From: Legionella spiritensis
Lineage (GTDB): Bacteria > Pseudomonadota > Gammaproteobacteria > Legionellales > Legionellaceae
Length of the DNA: 64,000 bases
Assembly (NCBI RefSeq): GCF_900186965.1
Contig: NZ_LT906457.1
Coordinates: forward strand, 2,072,501 to 2,136,500
Direction: 5' to 3'
Part shown: piece by piece, positions 37,637-47,808 of the stretch
How positions within the stretch are numbered: position 1 is the first letter of the stretch
Layout: each line of letters begins with the position of its first letter
Made by a program: the position numbers and the translations under genes
The notes under the pieces: generated by a model
Database searches by the model: none
What the model saw: only the letters and a program-made list of their open reading frames with translations
Told to the model about the DNA's origin: nothing

Positions 37637-38392
37637 TCAACGAGCCTGCATTCGCAAAGCGCCGTCCAGACGGATCACCTCGCCGTTGATCAGTTCATTT
37701 TCAATAATATGAGCGGCCAGACTGGCGAACTCATCCGGACGGCCTAACCGTTTGGGAAACGTCACGGTCGCGGCCAGATTCTCCTGCACCTCTTGCGGCA
37801 TGTTCAGCAGCAGGGGTGTGGCAATGAGTCCGGGAGCTATGGTGTTGACACGAATGGCGTGTTGGGCCAGTTCCCGGGCCGCCGGCAAGGTCATGGACAC
37901 CACCCCGCCCTTGGAGGCGCTGTACGCCATTTGCCCTATCTGCCCCTCGTACGCGGCAATGGACGCCGTGTTGATGATCACCCCCCGCTCCTGACTGGCG
38001 GGATCAATAGCCAGATCCAGCATGGCGGCGGCCACCAGACGCATCACATTAAACGTACCGATCAGATTAATGTCAATCACCTTTTTGAAATCGGCAAGCG
38101 GCATGGGGCCGTCCTTGCCGACCATACGTTTAGCCGGTGCGATGCCGGCACAATTTATCGCGATACGCGGCACGCCGACCTCTGCGATGGTTTTTGCCAG
38201 GGCTTGTCCGACTTCCTGCTCCGAGCTGACGTCACAGGCAATCGCCGCGGCACAGTCGCCGTCATGGAGGGGGGAAATATCCCTGTCCCAGATCACCACT
38301 CGCACACCTCGCTCCCCTAGCCAGTGCGCACAGGCGTTTCCCATACCCGACGCGCCGCCGGTTACCACCGCAACTTGATTATCCAGATTCAT
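37637..38392 (-). CDS. Short-chain dehydrogenase, 3-hydroxyacyl-CoA dehydrogenase type II-like
   Basis: 251 residues. NAD-binding TGGASGMG, NCAGIAPA, catalytic Ser in NTASIAAYEG and YSASKGG (Tyr/Lys). The IAPGLIATPLL...PKRLGRPDEFASL...GEVIRLDGALRM pattern is that of HSD17B10-like 3-hydroxy-2-methylbutyryl-CoA dehydrogenases. Likely acts in fatty-acid or isoleucine breakdown. Same strand as, and 35 bp after, the isochorismatase-like gene. Confidence 0.88.
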   Translation of the reverse strand: MNLDNQVAVVTGGASGMGNACAHWLGERGVRVVIWDRDISPLHDGDCAAAIACDVSSEQEVGQALAKTIAEVGVPRIAINCAGIAPAKRMVGKDGPMPLADFKKVIDINLIGTFNVMRLVAAAMLDLAIDPASQERGVIINTASIAAYEGQIGQMAYSASKGGVVSMTLPAARELAQHAIRVNTIAPGLIATPLLLNMPQEVQENLAATVTFPKRLGRPDEFASLAAHIIENELINGEVIRLDGALRMQAR

Positions 38393-38427
38393 AACGATTT
38401 CACCTTATTCTGATTTCATATCCAATG

Positions 38428-38964
38428 CTATCGTAAATACGCTTTACTGAGTGCCTTAAACTCTGGCGTTCCCGCCTTCTCCACCCATTCAAAAAAAACC
38501 ATCTCGGAAGTAATCAATTCCGCACCGGCCTGTTTCATTCGTTTAAGACCGTATTTCACATCATGTTCATGACGGCTGCTGACTGCATCCACCACAACAT
38601 AAACCTGATAGCCCGCCTCCAGTAAATCAAGCGCCGTCTGCAACACACAGACATGGGTTTCAATACCGATTAACACCAATTGATTTTTATCAAGCTCGCG
38701 CAGCTTTTCCTGGTAATTTCGTTCCCGCCAGCAGGAAAAATGCACCTTGGCCACGGACGCTCGGCTATGTTGCAACGGCGCCACCGTCGCGCCGAGGCCG
38801 CCGGGATACTGTTCACTGGTGAGCACGGGAACACCCAGTTCATCGGCCAGTTTCATAAGCCACTGGCAACGGGCAATCATTTTTTTGGACTCAAGGACAT
38901 AAGGCGCCAGCTTTTCCTGAACGTCAATTAACAGCACACAGGAATCATCCTTTTTTAAAAGCAT
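38428..38964 (-). CDS. Isochorismatase-family hydrolase, YcaC-like
   Basis: 178 residues from the ATG after GGAGAG (38964). Catalytic Asp in LLIDVQEKL, Cys in IETHVCVLQTALDLL, with the Lys expected near KVHFSC. VVVDAVSSRHEHD is typical of the YcaC group. Substrate unknown (a small amide or similar). Probably in an operon with the SDR gene. Confidence 0.85.
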   Translation of the reverse strand: MLLKKDDSCVLLIDVQEKLAPYVLESKKMIARCQWLMKLADELGVPVLTSEQYPGGLGATVAPLQHSRASVAKVHFSCWRERNYQEKLRELDKNQLVLIGIETHVCVLQTALDLLEAGYQVYVVVDAVSSRHEHDVKYGLKRMKQAGAELITSEMVFFEWVEKAGTPEFKALSKAYLR

Positions 38965-39022
38965 GGGTCTCTCCGTTAAAAAGGAACATCTCATCTCAAA
39001 CAAAGCCTTCTGTCAAATGGAA

Positions 39023-39084
39023 TTGACAATAACAGGAAAAACCTTTTACAATGCGATAATGTTACATTACATTAATACATTATC
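39023..39084 (+). promoter_or_regulatory. Promoter and candidate operator of the his operon
   Basis: -35 TTGACA (39023-39028), 18-bp spacer, -10 TACAAT (39047-39052): a strong sigma-70 promoter. Just after it, GATAATG (39055-39061) and CATTATC (39078-39084) form a perfect 7-bp inverted repeat spanning the predicted start at ~39059 and ending at the base before the first ATG. This is a natural site for the TrpR-like repressor encoded next. No ribosome-binding site is visible before that ATG. Confidence 0.65.
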
Positions 39085-39375
39085 ATGAAAGGACGAGAAC
39101 CACATCAATCTATTCAGGATTTGATACACGCGATTTGTGCACTGGGGAACGAAGAGGAAGCGACGGCTTTCTTTAATGACTTGTGCACACCGGCGGAACT
39201 GGAAGCCATGGCCGATCGCTGGCAAGTGGTGCCGTTACTCAGGGAAGGCTTACCTTACCGTACTATCCACGACAAGACCGGCGTCAGTGTCACCACCATT
39301 ACCAGAGTGGCGCGTTGCCTGAGTATGGGAAGTGGCGGCTATGCCTTAATCGCTGAACGTCTGGAGCAATCTTGA
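39085..39375 (+). CDS. TrpR/YerC-family repressor heading the his operon
   Basis: 96 residues. LCTPAELEAMADRWQVVPLLREGLPYRTIHDKTGVSVTTITRVARCL is the TrpR-type helix-turn-helix of the YerC/YecD group. The YerC-type regulator has been proposed as a histidine-gene repressor (HisR) in Gram-positives; here it is the first gene of the whole his operon and overlaps hisG, which supports the same role. It is shorter at the N-terminus than E. coli TrpR. The ATG lacks a ribosome site although AAAGGAC follows it, so expression may be low. Confidence 0.8.
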   Translation: MKGREPHQSIQDLIHAICALGNEEEATAFFNDLCTPAELEAMADRWQVVPLLREGLPYRTIHDKTGVSVTTITRVARCLSMGSGGYALIAERLEQS

Positions 39376-40253
39376 AAACACGAATACGTCTTGCTTTACA
39401 AAAAAAGGGACGGCTGGCGCAGGAGTCCATCACGCTTCTGCAACGCTGCGGCTTAAAGTTCCGTATCAAGGACAACGCTCTGCTCAGCCATGTTGACAAT
39501 TTCCCGATTGATCTGCTTTTTGTACGTGACGACGATATCCCCACTCTGATTTTTGACGGGCTGGCGGATGGCGGCATCATTGGTGAAAACGTGCTGAAAG
39601 AAGCGGCTCTGAGCGCGCCGGACAAATCATTTAAAACCGTTCTTCCCCTGGGCAGTTGCTATTGCCGATTATCCATAGCCGTACCGGACACCTTTGATTA
39701 CCTGGGTTGCGGCAGTTTGGACGGCAAACGCATCGCCACCAGCTATCCGTTATTGCTTAAGCAATATTTATCCGAACGAAAACTATGCGCGGACATTTTA
39801 ACCCTGTCCGGCTCGGTGGAAGTGGCGCCGCGCATGGGCATGGCCGACGCCATTTGTGATTTGGTCTCCAGCGGGCAAACGCTTGAGGAAAACAAACTCA
39901 TCGAAGTGGATACCGTATTAACCAGCCAGGCAATCTTCATTCAAAATACCACAACCTTGCCCGATTCCCTGCAGCCCTTGTTTGATCTTTTGAAACGACG
40001 CATTCAGGCGATTCAGCAGGCGTCCGAGCGAAAATACATCCTTTTCCACGCGCCCCAAACCGCCTTGCAACGCATTTGTGACCAATTACCGGGTGCTGAA
40101 TCCCCGACCATCCTGCCGTTGCCGGCCAATCCCGACAAAGTGGCGGTTCACGTGGTATCGAGCGAGCGGGTTTTCTGGAACACCCTGGAAACGATCCAAT
40201 CCCTCGGAGCCAGTTCCATTCTGGTTTTGCCTATTGAAAAAATGCTGGAGTGA
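39372..40253 (+). CDS. hisG: ATP phosphoribosyltransferase, long form
   Basis: 293 residues, the long HisG with a C-terminal ACT-like regulatory domain (~220-293), so no HisZ is needed. First step of histidine synthesis and target of histidine feedback. IRLALQKKGRLAQESITLL and the LSGSVEVAPRMGMADAICDLV PRPP-binding region are diagnostic. TTG start overlapping the repressor stop (TTGA). Confidence 0.95.
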   Translation: MKTRIRLALQKKGRLAQESITLLQRCGLKFRIKDNALLSHVDNFPIDLLFVRDDDIPTLIFDGLADGGIIGENVLKEAALSAPDKSFKTVLPLGSCYCRLSIAVPDTFDYLGCGSLDGKRIATSYPLLLKQYLSERKLCADILTLSGSVEVAPRMGMADAICDLVSSGQTLEENKLIEVDTVLTSQAIFIQNTTTLPDSLQPLFDLLKRRIQAIQQASERKYILFHAPQTALQRICDQLPGAESPTILPLPANPDKVAVHVVSSERVFWNTLETIQSLGASSILVLPIEKMLE

Positions 40254-40258
40254 GTTTT

Positions 40259-41569
40259 ATGTTAGCCGTTTATCAGAGTGACGTGTTATCCCGGACTGCA
40301 AAAAACAAATTGTTAGCCAGACCACAAGACACCTACCCCATGCAAGATCAAACCCTGAACATTATTAATGCGGTTAAAGAAGGTGGCGATAAGGCCATGC
40401 GAGCCTTCACCCGTGAGTTTGACGGTGTGGATATCGGTGATGTTCGGGTAACGCCGGAGGAACTTTTATCGGCCGCAATCGATCGCGAAGCCGAAGAGGC
40501 CATCCTCACCGCCATAAACAACCTGCGTATTTATCACCAGGCCACACGGCCTGAAACCACCACCGTACGAATTACGGATGGCGTGCTCATTACCCGCCGA
40601 TACCAGCCGATACAACGCGTCGGGTTATACGTTCCCGGTGGGCGTAACACCCCTCTGGTCTCTTCCCTGCTGATGCAGGCCATACCCGCCGCTATCGCTG
40701 GCTGTCCGGTGAAAATAGTATGCACACCACCCGATTCTCAAGGCGGTATTGATCCTCACCTTCTGGTGGCCGCCCGTTTATGCGGCATCGATACCCTGTT
40801 TAAGGTCGGCGGCGCGCAAGCCATTGCCGCCATGGCTTACGGCACTGAAACCATCCCGAAAGTCGACAAAATTTTCGGCCCCGGCAACCGCTTTGTCACC
40901 ACGGCAAAAACACTGGTGAGCATCGATCCCAATGGCGCAGGCATCGACATGCCGGCCGGCCCTTCCGAGGTCATGGTGGCGGCTGATGACCATGCCAATC
41001 CCGATTTGGTCGCCGCCGATTTACTCGCGCAAGCCGAGCATGGTCCGGATTCTCAAGTCGTTTTACTCTGTGACAGCCAGGCTTTCGCCAAGCGGGTTAA
41101 TGATTCGCTCATCACACAGCTTTCCGGTTTAAGCAGAAAACCTGTCATTGCGCAGGCCTTGCAACACAGTGTCATTCTCGTCTGTGACGACAGGGAAGAA
41201 ACGACACGCCTCATCAATGATTATGCACCTGAACATTTGATAATCAATCGCAACGATGCTGATATTCTTGAGAAAGGCATTACCGCGGCCGGAACAATTT
41301 TTATCGGCCCGTGGGGCGCGGAAACGCTGGGTGATTATGTCACCGGCAGTAACCACGTGCTGCCAACCGGCGGTTATGCCCGCAGCCATAGCGGGTTGGG
41401 CACAATGGATTTTTTAACGGCCATGACCGTACAAGCCATCACCGCGCAAGGCCTGGCCTCTCTGGGAAAAGCGGCCTGTACCCTGGCCAGACTGGAAGGA
41501 CTGGACGCGCACGCCAATGCCGTTCAACAACGGTTATCTATTCAGGAGAAACATGATGTCAGTGCTTGA
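40259..41569 (+). CDS. hisD: Histidinol dehydrogenase
   Basis: 436 residues; start at the ATG 8 bases after GGAG (the GTG at 40250 is less likely). Two-step oxidation of histidinol to histidine. YVPGGRNTPLVSSLLMQAIPA, FGPGNRFVTTAK, DMPAGPSEVMV and the Zn/catalytic His motifs GSNHVLPTGG and YARSHSGLG are present. It overlaps hisC. Confidence 0.96.
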   Translation: MLAVYQSDVLSRTAKNKLLARPQDTYPMQDQTLNIINAVKEGGDKAMRAFTREFDGVDIGDVRVTPEELLSAAIDREAEEAILTAINNLRIYHQATRPETTTVRITDGVLITRRYQPIQRVGLYVPGGRNTPLVSSLLMQAIPAAIAGCPVKIVCTPPDSQGGIDPHLLVAARLCGIDTLFKVGGAQAIAAMAYGTETIPKVDKIFGPGNRFVTTAKTLVSIDPNGAGIDMPAGPSEVMVAADDHANPDLVAADLLAQAEHGPDSQVVLLCDSQAFAKRVNDSLITQLSGLSRKPVIAQALQHSVILVCDDREETTRLINDYAPEHLIINRNDADILEKGITAAGTIFIGPWGAETLGDYVTGSNHVLPTGGYARSHSGLGTMDFLTAMTVQAITAQGLASLGKAACTLARLEGLDAHANAVQQRLSIQEKHDVSA

Positions 41570-42611
41570 TCTCATTCAACCCGCGTTAAGAAACATAAAA
41601 AACTACCAGCCGGACGGCGACCTGCAACCCTGCCGACTGCATGCCAACGAACTGCCCTGGGCACCACCGGCTGTGACGGATTTTGCCCTCAATCACTATC
41701 CGGATAACACCCTGGAAAACCGCTTGCGGGAAAAACTGGCCGGTCTTTATCAGGTTAGTCAGGAGCATATTTTAATCACCCGGGGAAGCGACGACGGTAT
41801 TGACCGTTTAATGCGCCTTTTTTTAAGAGCAGGTAAGGATGCCATTTTACAATGCCCGCCAACCTTTCCCATGTACGCTTTTTACGCGCAACTTCAGCAG
41901 GCCGGGATCCTCAACTGTCCTCTGGAGGAGAAAAAAGACTATGCCTTGTCGCCGGAAAAACTCATGGCGCAATGGCAGCCTGATTGCAAGATCATAGTGT
42001 TGTGCCAGCCCAATAATCCCACCGGGACATTACTGGAATTACAAACTATCCGCACCATTTGCGAGCAATTCATCCATCGCGCTGTGGTCGTAGTCGATGA
42101 AGCGTATATCGAATTTGCCCAAATCGACAGTGCGGCGCAATTGTTGTCCTCGTTTGATAATCTCGTTGTACTGCGCACCCTGTCCAAAGCCTACGGCATG
42201 GCGGGATTGCGCCTGGGCGCCGTACTGGCCCAGCCCCAACTGATTCAGATGTTGCAGCGCACGTCAGCCCCTTACCTGTTATCTAACGCCGTCTTGTCAC
42301 CGGCGTTACAGGCACTCAACGAAGCAGACTGGTATGAGCGTCGCATCAACGACATCATCCAGCAGAAAGAGCAGCTAGCCGCACAATTGATCCGGTCACC
42401 GTTCATAGAGCGGGTTTATCCCAGCCGAACCAATTTCCTGCTGGTACAAACCGCTCACGCCCACGCATTAAAAGACCTGTTCCAGCGACATGGTATAGCC
42501 GTTCGCCATTTTCCTGGCGCGCCTGATTTACACCACAAGCTTCGCATCACGGTTGGCGATCCTGAGCAAAACGCCCGCCTGCTGGCTGTGTTATCCACCT
42601 ATAAAACATGA
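41556..42611 (+). CDS. hisC: Histidinol-phosphate aminotransferase
   Basis: 351 residues using the second of two adjacent ATGs, seven bases after AGGAG (the first is at 41553). PLP enzyme of fold type I: Schiff-base Lys in TLSKAYGMAGLRLG, ITRGSDDGIDRL, CQPNNPTGT, VVVDEAYIEF. The gene overlaps the hisD end by 14 bp. Confidence 0.95.
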   Translation: MSVLDLIQPALRNIKNYQPDGDLQPCRLHANELPWAPPAVTDFALNHYPDNTLENRLREKLAGLYQVSQEHILITRGSDDGIDRLMRLFLRAGKDAILQCPPTFPMYAFYAQLQQAGILNCPLEEKKDYALSPEKLMAQWQPDCKIIVLCQPNNPTGTLLELQTIRTICEQFIHRAVVVVDEAYIEFAQIDSAAQLLSSFDNLVVLRTLSKAYGMAGLRLGAVLAQPQLIQMLQRTSAPYLLSNAVLSPALQALNEADWYERRINDIIQQKEQLAAQLIRSPFIERVYPSRTNFLLVQTAHAHALKDLFQRHGIAVRHFPGAPDLHHKLRITVGDPEQNARLLAVLSTYKT

Positions 42612-42623
42612 CGAGACAGATGT

Positions 42624-43682
42624 ATGCAAAAAGTATTATTCATTGACCGCGACGGCACACTCATTGAGGAACCCGGCGATTTTCAGGTGGATAGTCTGGA
42701 TAAAATCCGCTTGATTCCTCATGTCATTCCATCCTTGCTTGCTTTAAGCAAAGCGGGGTATAAACTGGTGATGGTCAGCAATCAGGATGGACTGGGCACA
42801 TCGGACTTTCCCGAGTGTGATTTTAAATCATGCCATGATTTTATCCTCACGCTCTTTCAGTCACAGGGTATTGCATTCAGCGAGGTGTTCATCTGTCCGC
42901 ATCGAGCGGACGAGGGTTGCCGCTGCCGCAAACCTAAAACCGGTTTGCTGGACGCGTTCATGACGGAGAACGACCTTGATAAAAACAATTCCCTGGTCAT
43001 AGGCGATCGCACAACCGATGAAGAACTGGCGAACAATCTGGGTGTTTCCTTTTTACCGATTAACGCCCGGCACGGTTGGCAGGATATTGTCTCGTATCTT
43101 CTCAAGCCGGTGCGCAAAGCCCGGGTGCAACGACACACCCGTGAAACGCAAATCGATATGGCTATAGAGCTTGATTGTGAACAAAACAGCCGCATTACGA
43201 CACCCATCGCGTTTTTCAGTCATATGCTGGAACAGATTGCCAGACACGGCGGTTTTTATCTGGACATCGAAGCCCGGGGCGATACGGAAGTGGATGAGCA
43301 TCATCTCATTGAAGACACCGCACTGACGCTTGGCGAAGTCCTGAAACAGGCGCTTGGCGACAAGCTCGGCATAGCGCGCTATGGTTTTACCTTGCCCATG
43401 GATGAGTCACTCGCCAGTGTGGCCATTGATCTTGGCGGGCGCCCCTATTGCCGTTTTGACGCGCCGTTTACCCGGGAATACGTCGGCGGTCTGGCCACGG
43501 AAATGATTCCTCATTTTTTCCACTCGCTCGCCAATGCACTCGGTGCCGGGATCCACGTCTCCGTAACCGGGCAAAATCACCATCATATGATTGAGGCGTG
43601 TTTCAAGGCGCTGGGAAAAACGCTGAGCCAGGCCTCTGCCCGCCAGGGCAATGAATTACCCTCAACCAAAGGTGTTTTATGA
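42624..43682 (+). CDS. hisB: Bifunctional histidinol-phosphatase / imidazoleglycerol-phosphate dehydratase
   Basis: 352 residues. The N-terminal HAD phosphatase has DRDGT at residues 8-12 and a Zn loop [14 protein letters not shown]. The C-terminal dehydratase starts near 168 and carries the duplicated metal motifs DEHHLIED and NHHHMIEA. This fused form is typical of gammaproteobacteria. Confidence 0.97.
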   Translation: MQKVLFIDRDGTLIEEPGDFQVDSLDKIRLIPHVIPSLLALSKAGYKLVMVSNQDGLGTSDFPECDFKSCHDFILTLFQSQGIAFSEVFICPHRADEGCRCRKPKTGLLDAFMTENDLDKNNSLVIGDRTTDEELANNLGVSFLPINARHGWQDIVSYLLKPVRKARVQRHTRETQIDMAIELDCEQNSRITTPIAFFSHMLEQIARHGGFYLDIEARGDTEVDEHHLIEDTALTLGEVLKQALGDKLGIARYGFTLPMDESLASVAIDLGGRPYCRFDAPFTREYVGGLATEMIPHFFHSLANALGAGIHVSVTGQNHHHMIEACFKALGKTLSQASARQGNELPSTKGVL

Positions 43683-44275
43683 TTGCAGTTATCGATGTCT
43701 GTGGTAATAATCTGGCCTCGTTAGGCTACGCGCTTAAACGTCTGGGTTATGAATACCAGTTAACCCATGACAAAAAAACCATTCAATCGGCAAGCCATGT
43801 GATCTTGCCCGGAGTGGGTGCGGCACATACCGGGATGCAGGCTTTGATTGAACACGGTCTGGTTGATACCCTCAAATCACTCCGGCAGCCATTGCTGGGC
43901 ATTTGTCTAGGGATGCAATTGCTGTTTGAATACAGCGAGGAACAACAAACGGCATGTCTGGGGCTTCTCCCGGGTACCATCAGGCGCCTACCGGTGATAC
44001 CCTGCCATCCGGTTCCCCACATGGGATGGAATCGGCTTTTCTGGCGTCAGCCATCGCCTCTGCAACGCGGCTTGACCAGTCAGGAATACGTGTATTTTGT
44101 GCACGGTTACGCCTTGCTTACCGATGATCACGCCCTGGCTGTTTGCCATTACAGTCAACCGTTCACCGCCATTGTTCAATCCAAAACCGTCTGCGGCATG
44201 CAGTTTCATCCTGAAAAATCCTCGGACGCCGGACTGATCTTACTGAATAATTTTTTACAACAGGAGCGAGCATGA
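43679..44275 (+). CDS. hisH: Imidazole glycerol phosphate synthase, glutaminase subunit
   Basis: 198 residues, class I amidotransferase: Cys in [10 protein letters not shown], His and Glu in [19 protein letters not shown] oxyanion strand. Passes ammonia to HisF. ATGA overlap with hisB and with hisA. Confidence 0.96.
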   Translation: MIAVIDVCGNNLASLGYALKRLGYEYQLTHDKKTIQSASHVILPGVGAAHTGMQALIEHGLVDTLKSLRQPLLGICLGMQLLFEYSEEQQTACLGLLPGTIRRLPVIPCHPVPHMGWNRLFWRQPSPLQRGLTSQEYVYFVHGYALLTDDHALAVCHYSQPFTAIVQSKTVCGMQFHPEKSSDAGLILLNNFLQQERA

Positions 44276-45006
44276 TCCTCATCCCCGCCATTGATATACA
44301 ACAAGGCCAATGCGTTCGCCTTCGCCAGGGCGACTTTAATCAGGCTACCGTCTATAAGACATCACCGGTGGAACTGGCGCAGTCTTATTATGACCAGGGC
44401 GTGCGGCGGATCCATCTGGTCGACATGGATGGCGCCAAATCCGGAGAAATCAAACAGCTTCCCTTGTTAAAAGACATTCAGTCTCTTGGATTAACGGTTC
44501 AGGCCGGAGGCGGCATTCGCAATCTGTCCTGTGCGCAATCCTGCTTGAACGCCGGCATCAATCAACTGGTTTTAGGCAGTATTGCCATCAGTGATCCCGA
44601 ACATACCCTTGAAATTATGGCCTATTGCGGGATAAACCGCGTCATTCTGGCTTTAGACGTGCGTCTGGAACAAGGGATCCCCAAACCGGTTATTCACGGC
44701 TGGCAGACAAAAACCGATTGTTCCTTATGGGATATCGTGGCGTATTATCAAAACGTTGGCGTCAAAACCATATTATGTACCAATGTGGCTTGTGACGGGA
44801 TGATGAAAGGCCCTGATTTTTCCCTGTATGAAGAAGCCATTCGCCGCTTTCCCGATCTGTGCTGGCAAGCCTCCGGCGGCATTCGGGATCAGGAGGATAT
44901 CAGCCGCTTGCAAGACACCGGACTGTCTGCGGCCATTCTGGGACGGCTGCTCTATGAAACGGATTTTTCCCTGATCACAGCGTTGCAGGGAGACACGGTA
45001 TGCTAG
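44272..45006 (+). CDS. hisA: ProFAR isomerase
   Basis: 244-residue TIM barrel. N-terminal [19 protein letters not shown] (catalytic Asp), [10 protein letters not shown] phosphate site, [13 protein letters not shown] (second catalytic Asp) and [11 protein letters not shown]. Overlaps hisH by 4 bp and hisF by 7 bp. Confidence 0.96.
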   Translation: MILIPAIDIQQGQCVRLRQGDFNQATVYKTSPVELAQSYYDQGVRRIHLVDMDGAKSGEIKQLPLLKDIQSLGLTVQAGGGIRNLSCAQSCLNAGINQLVLGSIAISDPEHTLEIMAYCGINRVILALDVRLEQGIPKPVIHGWQTKTDCSLWDIVAYYQNVGVKTILCTNVACDGMMKGPDFSLYEEAIRRFPDLCWQASGGIRDQEDISRLQDTGLSAAILGRLLYETDFSLITALQGDTVC

Positions 45007-45767
45007 CGAAACGCATCATTCCCTGTCTGGACGTACGCGACAATCAGGTTGTCAAGGGTGTGCAATTTCGTGATCACCGGGTTATCGGGGAGATACTTGA
45101 TCTGGCCAATCGCTATGGTCAGGAGGGTGCTGACGAACTGGTTTTTTATGATATTACCGCCAGCAGCGAGCAACGCGCCGTCGATACCGGCTGGATTACT
45201 AAAATTGCCTCCGATCTTGCCATTCCATTCACCGTTGCCGGCGGTATTCGCAGCGAAGAGAAAGCGCGTGCGGTGTTATACGCCGGTGCCGACAAGCTCT
45301 CTTTGAACAGCCCTGCTCTGGAAAACCCTGATTTCATTGATCGCCTGGCCCATCATTTCGGCAGTCAATGCGTCGTTATAGGCATCGACAGCCAATGGGT
45401 CGTTGAGGATTATTACGTGTTTCAATACACCGGCGATGAACGAAAAACCAGAAATACCGGGCGCAAAACCCGTGACTGGATCAGGGAGGTTCAGGACAGG
45501 GGCGCCGGTGAAATCGTTTTAAACTGTATGCAATCGGACGGCATGCGTCGCGGCTATGACATTGAGCAATTAGCCATCATGCGCAGCCTCACGGACGTAC
45601 CGCTCATCGCGTCAGGCGGTGCCGGCAGCATCAGCCATTTCGTTTCGGTATTTCAGGATGCGGGGGTTGACGGTGCGCTGGCCGCCACTTTATTCCATGA
45701 CCGGATAATCCGCATTCCGGAACTGAAACAGGCGCTTCGCAAACAAGATATTGAGGTAAGAGAATGA
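45000..45767 (+). CDS. hisF: Imidazole glycerol phosphate synthase, cyclase subunit
   Basis: 255-residue TIM barrel. [49 protein letters not shown] and [12 protein letters not shown] are standard. Position 5 Arg and catalytic Asp11 are present. [18 protein letters not shown] is slightly unusual where most have NFRDAGDPVE.. but no key residue is lost. Confidence 0.96.
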   Translation: MLAKRIIPCLDVRDNQVVKGVQFRDHRVIGEILDLANRYGQEGADELVFYDITASSEQRAVDTGWITKIASDLAIPFTVAGGIRSEEKARAVLYAGADKLSLNSPALENPDFIDRLAHHFGSQCVVIGIDSQWVVEDYYVFQYTGDERKTRNTGRKTRDWIREVQDRGAGEIVLNCMQSDGMRRGYDIEQLAIMRSLTDVPLIASGGAGSISHFVSVFQDAGVDGALAATLFHDRIIRIPELKQALRKQDIEVRE

Positions 45768-46426
45768 TAAATAATATAAAAAAACCCCTGGACTGGGTAA
45801 AAATGAATGGCCTGATCCCCGCTGTTATCCAGCATGTCAATAGCGGTGACGTACTCATGCTGGGTTACATGAATGAAGAAGCCTTGCAAAAAACCCTGTC
45901 CGTCGGACAATTGATACTATACAGCCGCAGTAAACAACGATTGTGGCGCAAGGGAGAAACGTCCGGTCACACCATGACTGTGAAGGCCATCGCTACAGAC
46001 TGTGATGCCGACAGCCTGCTTGTTCACGTCCTGCCCGAAGGCCCCGCCTGTCACCTTGGTTTCACCACGTGCTTCCAGCCGGCCATATCTTTTGGTTGGC
46101 CATTTCTGGCAACGCTGATAACACTCATCTCAGAGCGCGCCAGACTGCAACCGGGTGAAAGCTATACCGCCGCATTATTACGGGACGGTATTTCCCGCTG
46201 CGCGCAAAAGGTGGGTGAGGAAGCCGTCGAAACAGTTATCGCGGCCGTTGAGAACGATAAATCGGCGTATGTTGCCGAATCGGCCGACTTGCTCTATCAC
46301 TGGCTTGTTCTTTGTCAGGCAATCGAAGTTAGTTTTTACGACATTTTGACTTGCCTGCAACAACGGCATTCCGATTCCGAAAAAGTCAGGTTTCAAACCA
46401 CGCCCAGCAACACGGCCGTTAAATAA
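45764..46426 (+). CDS. hisI: Bifunctional phosphoribosyl-AMP cyclohydrolase / phosphoribosyl-ATP pyrophosphatase
   Basis: 220 residues. HisI domain ~1-115 ([49 protein letters not shown] Zn Cys) and HisE domain ~120-205 ([23 protein letters not shown]). Last gene of the his operon; its 3' end overlaps the convergent rlmI by 34 bp. Confidence 0.96.
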   Translation: MINNIKKPLDWVKMNGLIPAVIQHVNSGDVLMLGYMNEEALQKTLSVGQLILYSRSKQRLWRKGETSGHTMTVKAIATDCDADSLLVHVLPEGPACHLGFTTCFQPAISFGWPFLATLITLISERARLQPGESYTAALLRDGISRCAQKVGEEAVETVIAAVENDKSAYVAESADLLYHWLVLCQAIEVSFYDILTCLQQRHSDSEKVRFQTTPSNTAVK

Positions 46427-47568
46427 TTGCCTTCCGGAAAAGCGGCCAGCGTGGGATGACAACTTGCCGGGCCGTAAACCCCGAGAATACGCGATTGTTT
46501 ACCGACCATCGCTGCCTGAGTGCCGACCAGCGCGGCGAACTCCTGCGGGGAGAGCGCGGCTGAGCAATTGCAGGTCATCAGTAAGGAGCCCGGTTTCATC
46601 GCTTTGAATACTTCACGGTGCAGAAAACGGTAATAATTTTTGGCACGATTCAAATCCCGTCTGGAAGGAACCAGTTTCGGCGGATCGAGAATAATCATAT
46701 CGTATTCCCCTGCCCTGACCAGATACTCTCTCGCGTCCGCGGCTATAAAATCAACGGTTGCCAGATGATTCAGGTGCGCGTTGTGTTTAGCCAGTTCGAT
46801 GGCCTGCTTCGAGCTGTCTACCCCTGTGACTTCAAGCGCCCCCGCTTTTGCGGCATGGAGCGCGAAGCCGCCGCTGTAGCAGTAAAGATCCAGAACACGC
46901 TTGCCTTGCGATAACGCGGCCACGCGTTGATGGTTTTCGCGTTGATCGAGAAACAGGCCTGTTTTTTGCGCCGATGAAAAATCAATCTGAAACCGTATGC
47001 CCTCTTCAAGAATCTCATCCTGCAAGGAAGGCAACAGTTCGGTCTCACCACTTGACCAGCCATCCTGAGCCAACGGTTTGGCCTGGGAAAGCCACAGTAC
47101 TTCCTCACAGCCTGTCACTTCCTTTAGACAGTCTGTGATCATCGATCGGTTGGCCTCAACCCAATACGCGGAACTGGCTACCACGCAACGATGGTTAAAG
47201 CGGTCTATGGTCAATCCCGACAACCCGTCGGCTTCGCTGTTGCATAATCGAAACGCCGTCGTTTGGCTATTGGGTAAATTCAAGGCCTGACGCAGTAACA
47301 CGGCCTGGGCAAGACGTGCGCGCACGATGGATGTCAGCGAACGGCCATCTATTGCCTCCCACGCCCTGACTAATACGCGAACCTGATAAAGAGAATGGTC
47401 ATTGTAAACACCAACCCCCAGCCTTTCACCCTCCGCACTGATGATATCAACCAGTTCTCCGGTGGCCGGATCACCGACGCGTCTGGCAATGGCCTTGGGG
47501 AAAATCCAGGGATGGCCGCGAACCATGGTCGCCTGTTTGGCTTGCTGCAGGATGACTGATCGGCTCAT
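46393..47568 (-). CDS. rlmI: Class I SAM-dependent rRNA methyltransferase, RlmI-like
   Basis: 391 residues from the ATG at 47568 (an upstream GTG would add five residues). N-terminal PUA domain (HPWIFPKAIAR), then a Rossmann methyltransferase: VLDLYCYSGGFALHAAK (SAM), DMIILDPPKLVPS (DPPK) and CNCSAALSP with the catalytic Cys. Matches RlmI, the 23S rRNA m5C1962 enzyme. Followed tail-to-tail by hisI. Confidence 0.9.
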   Translation of the reverse strand: MSRSVILQQAKQATMVRGHPWIFPKAIARRVGDPATGELVDIISAEGERLGVGVYNDHSLYQVRVLVRAWEAIDGRSLTSIVRARLAQAVLLRQALNLPNSQTTAFRLCNSEADGLSGLTIDRFNHRCVVASSAYWVEANRSMITDCLKEVTGCEEVLWLSQAKPLAQDGWSSGETELLPSLQDEILEEGIRFQIDFSSAQKTGLFLDQRENHQRVAALSQGKRVLDLYCYSGGFALHAAKAGALEVTGVDSSKQAIELAKHNAHLNHLATVDFIAADAREYLVRAGEYDMIILDPPKLVPSRRDLNRAKNYYRFLHREVFKAMKPGSLLMTCNCSAALSPQEFAALVGTQAAMVGKQSRILGVYGPASCHPTLAAFPEGNYLTAVLLGVV

Positions 47569-47654
47569 AATTTTATACACCACATTAAAATGCCGGCTAA
47601 TCTACACTACTGTATTCCATTATGGCAAGCCAGTGCCTTGATTTACCGTTTCCT

Positions 47655-47744
47655 GTAGCCCGTCATGAAGGCGAAGCCGAAATGCGGGATTATATTGTTG
47701 GACGTGAAACCCGCAATACGGCCGCGGGCCTCCTTACGGGCTAC
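47655..47744. repeat. Composite REP/BIME-like element 7
   Basis: Intact REP-B (GTAGCCCGTCATGAAGGCGA then AGCCGAAATGCGGGA) and inverted REP-A (AACCCGCAATACGGCCGCGG to GGGCTAC), 16 bp apart. It is the best uninterrupted reference for the split copies 5 and 6. Confidence 0.82.
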
Positions 47745-47808
47745 TGATCTGAAACTCAATCACATCATCTCAATGTACAACCATAAAAAATATAGGTCCA
47801 CACGCCCC

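Noticed and set aside
39004-39084. His attenuator with leader peptide
   Set aside because: No run of His codons and no terminator/antiterminator before the first gene; a repressor gene is present instead.
39299-39625. Long antisense frames inside the his operon and other genes
   Set aside because: They lie opposite clear enzymes, follow the GC pattern of the sense codons and have no ribosome sites.
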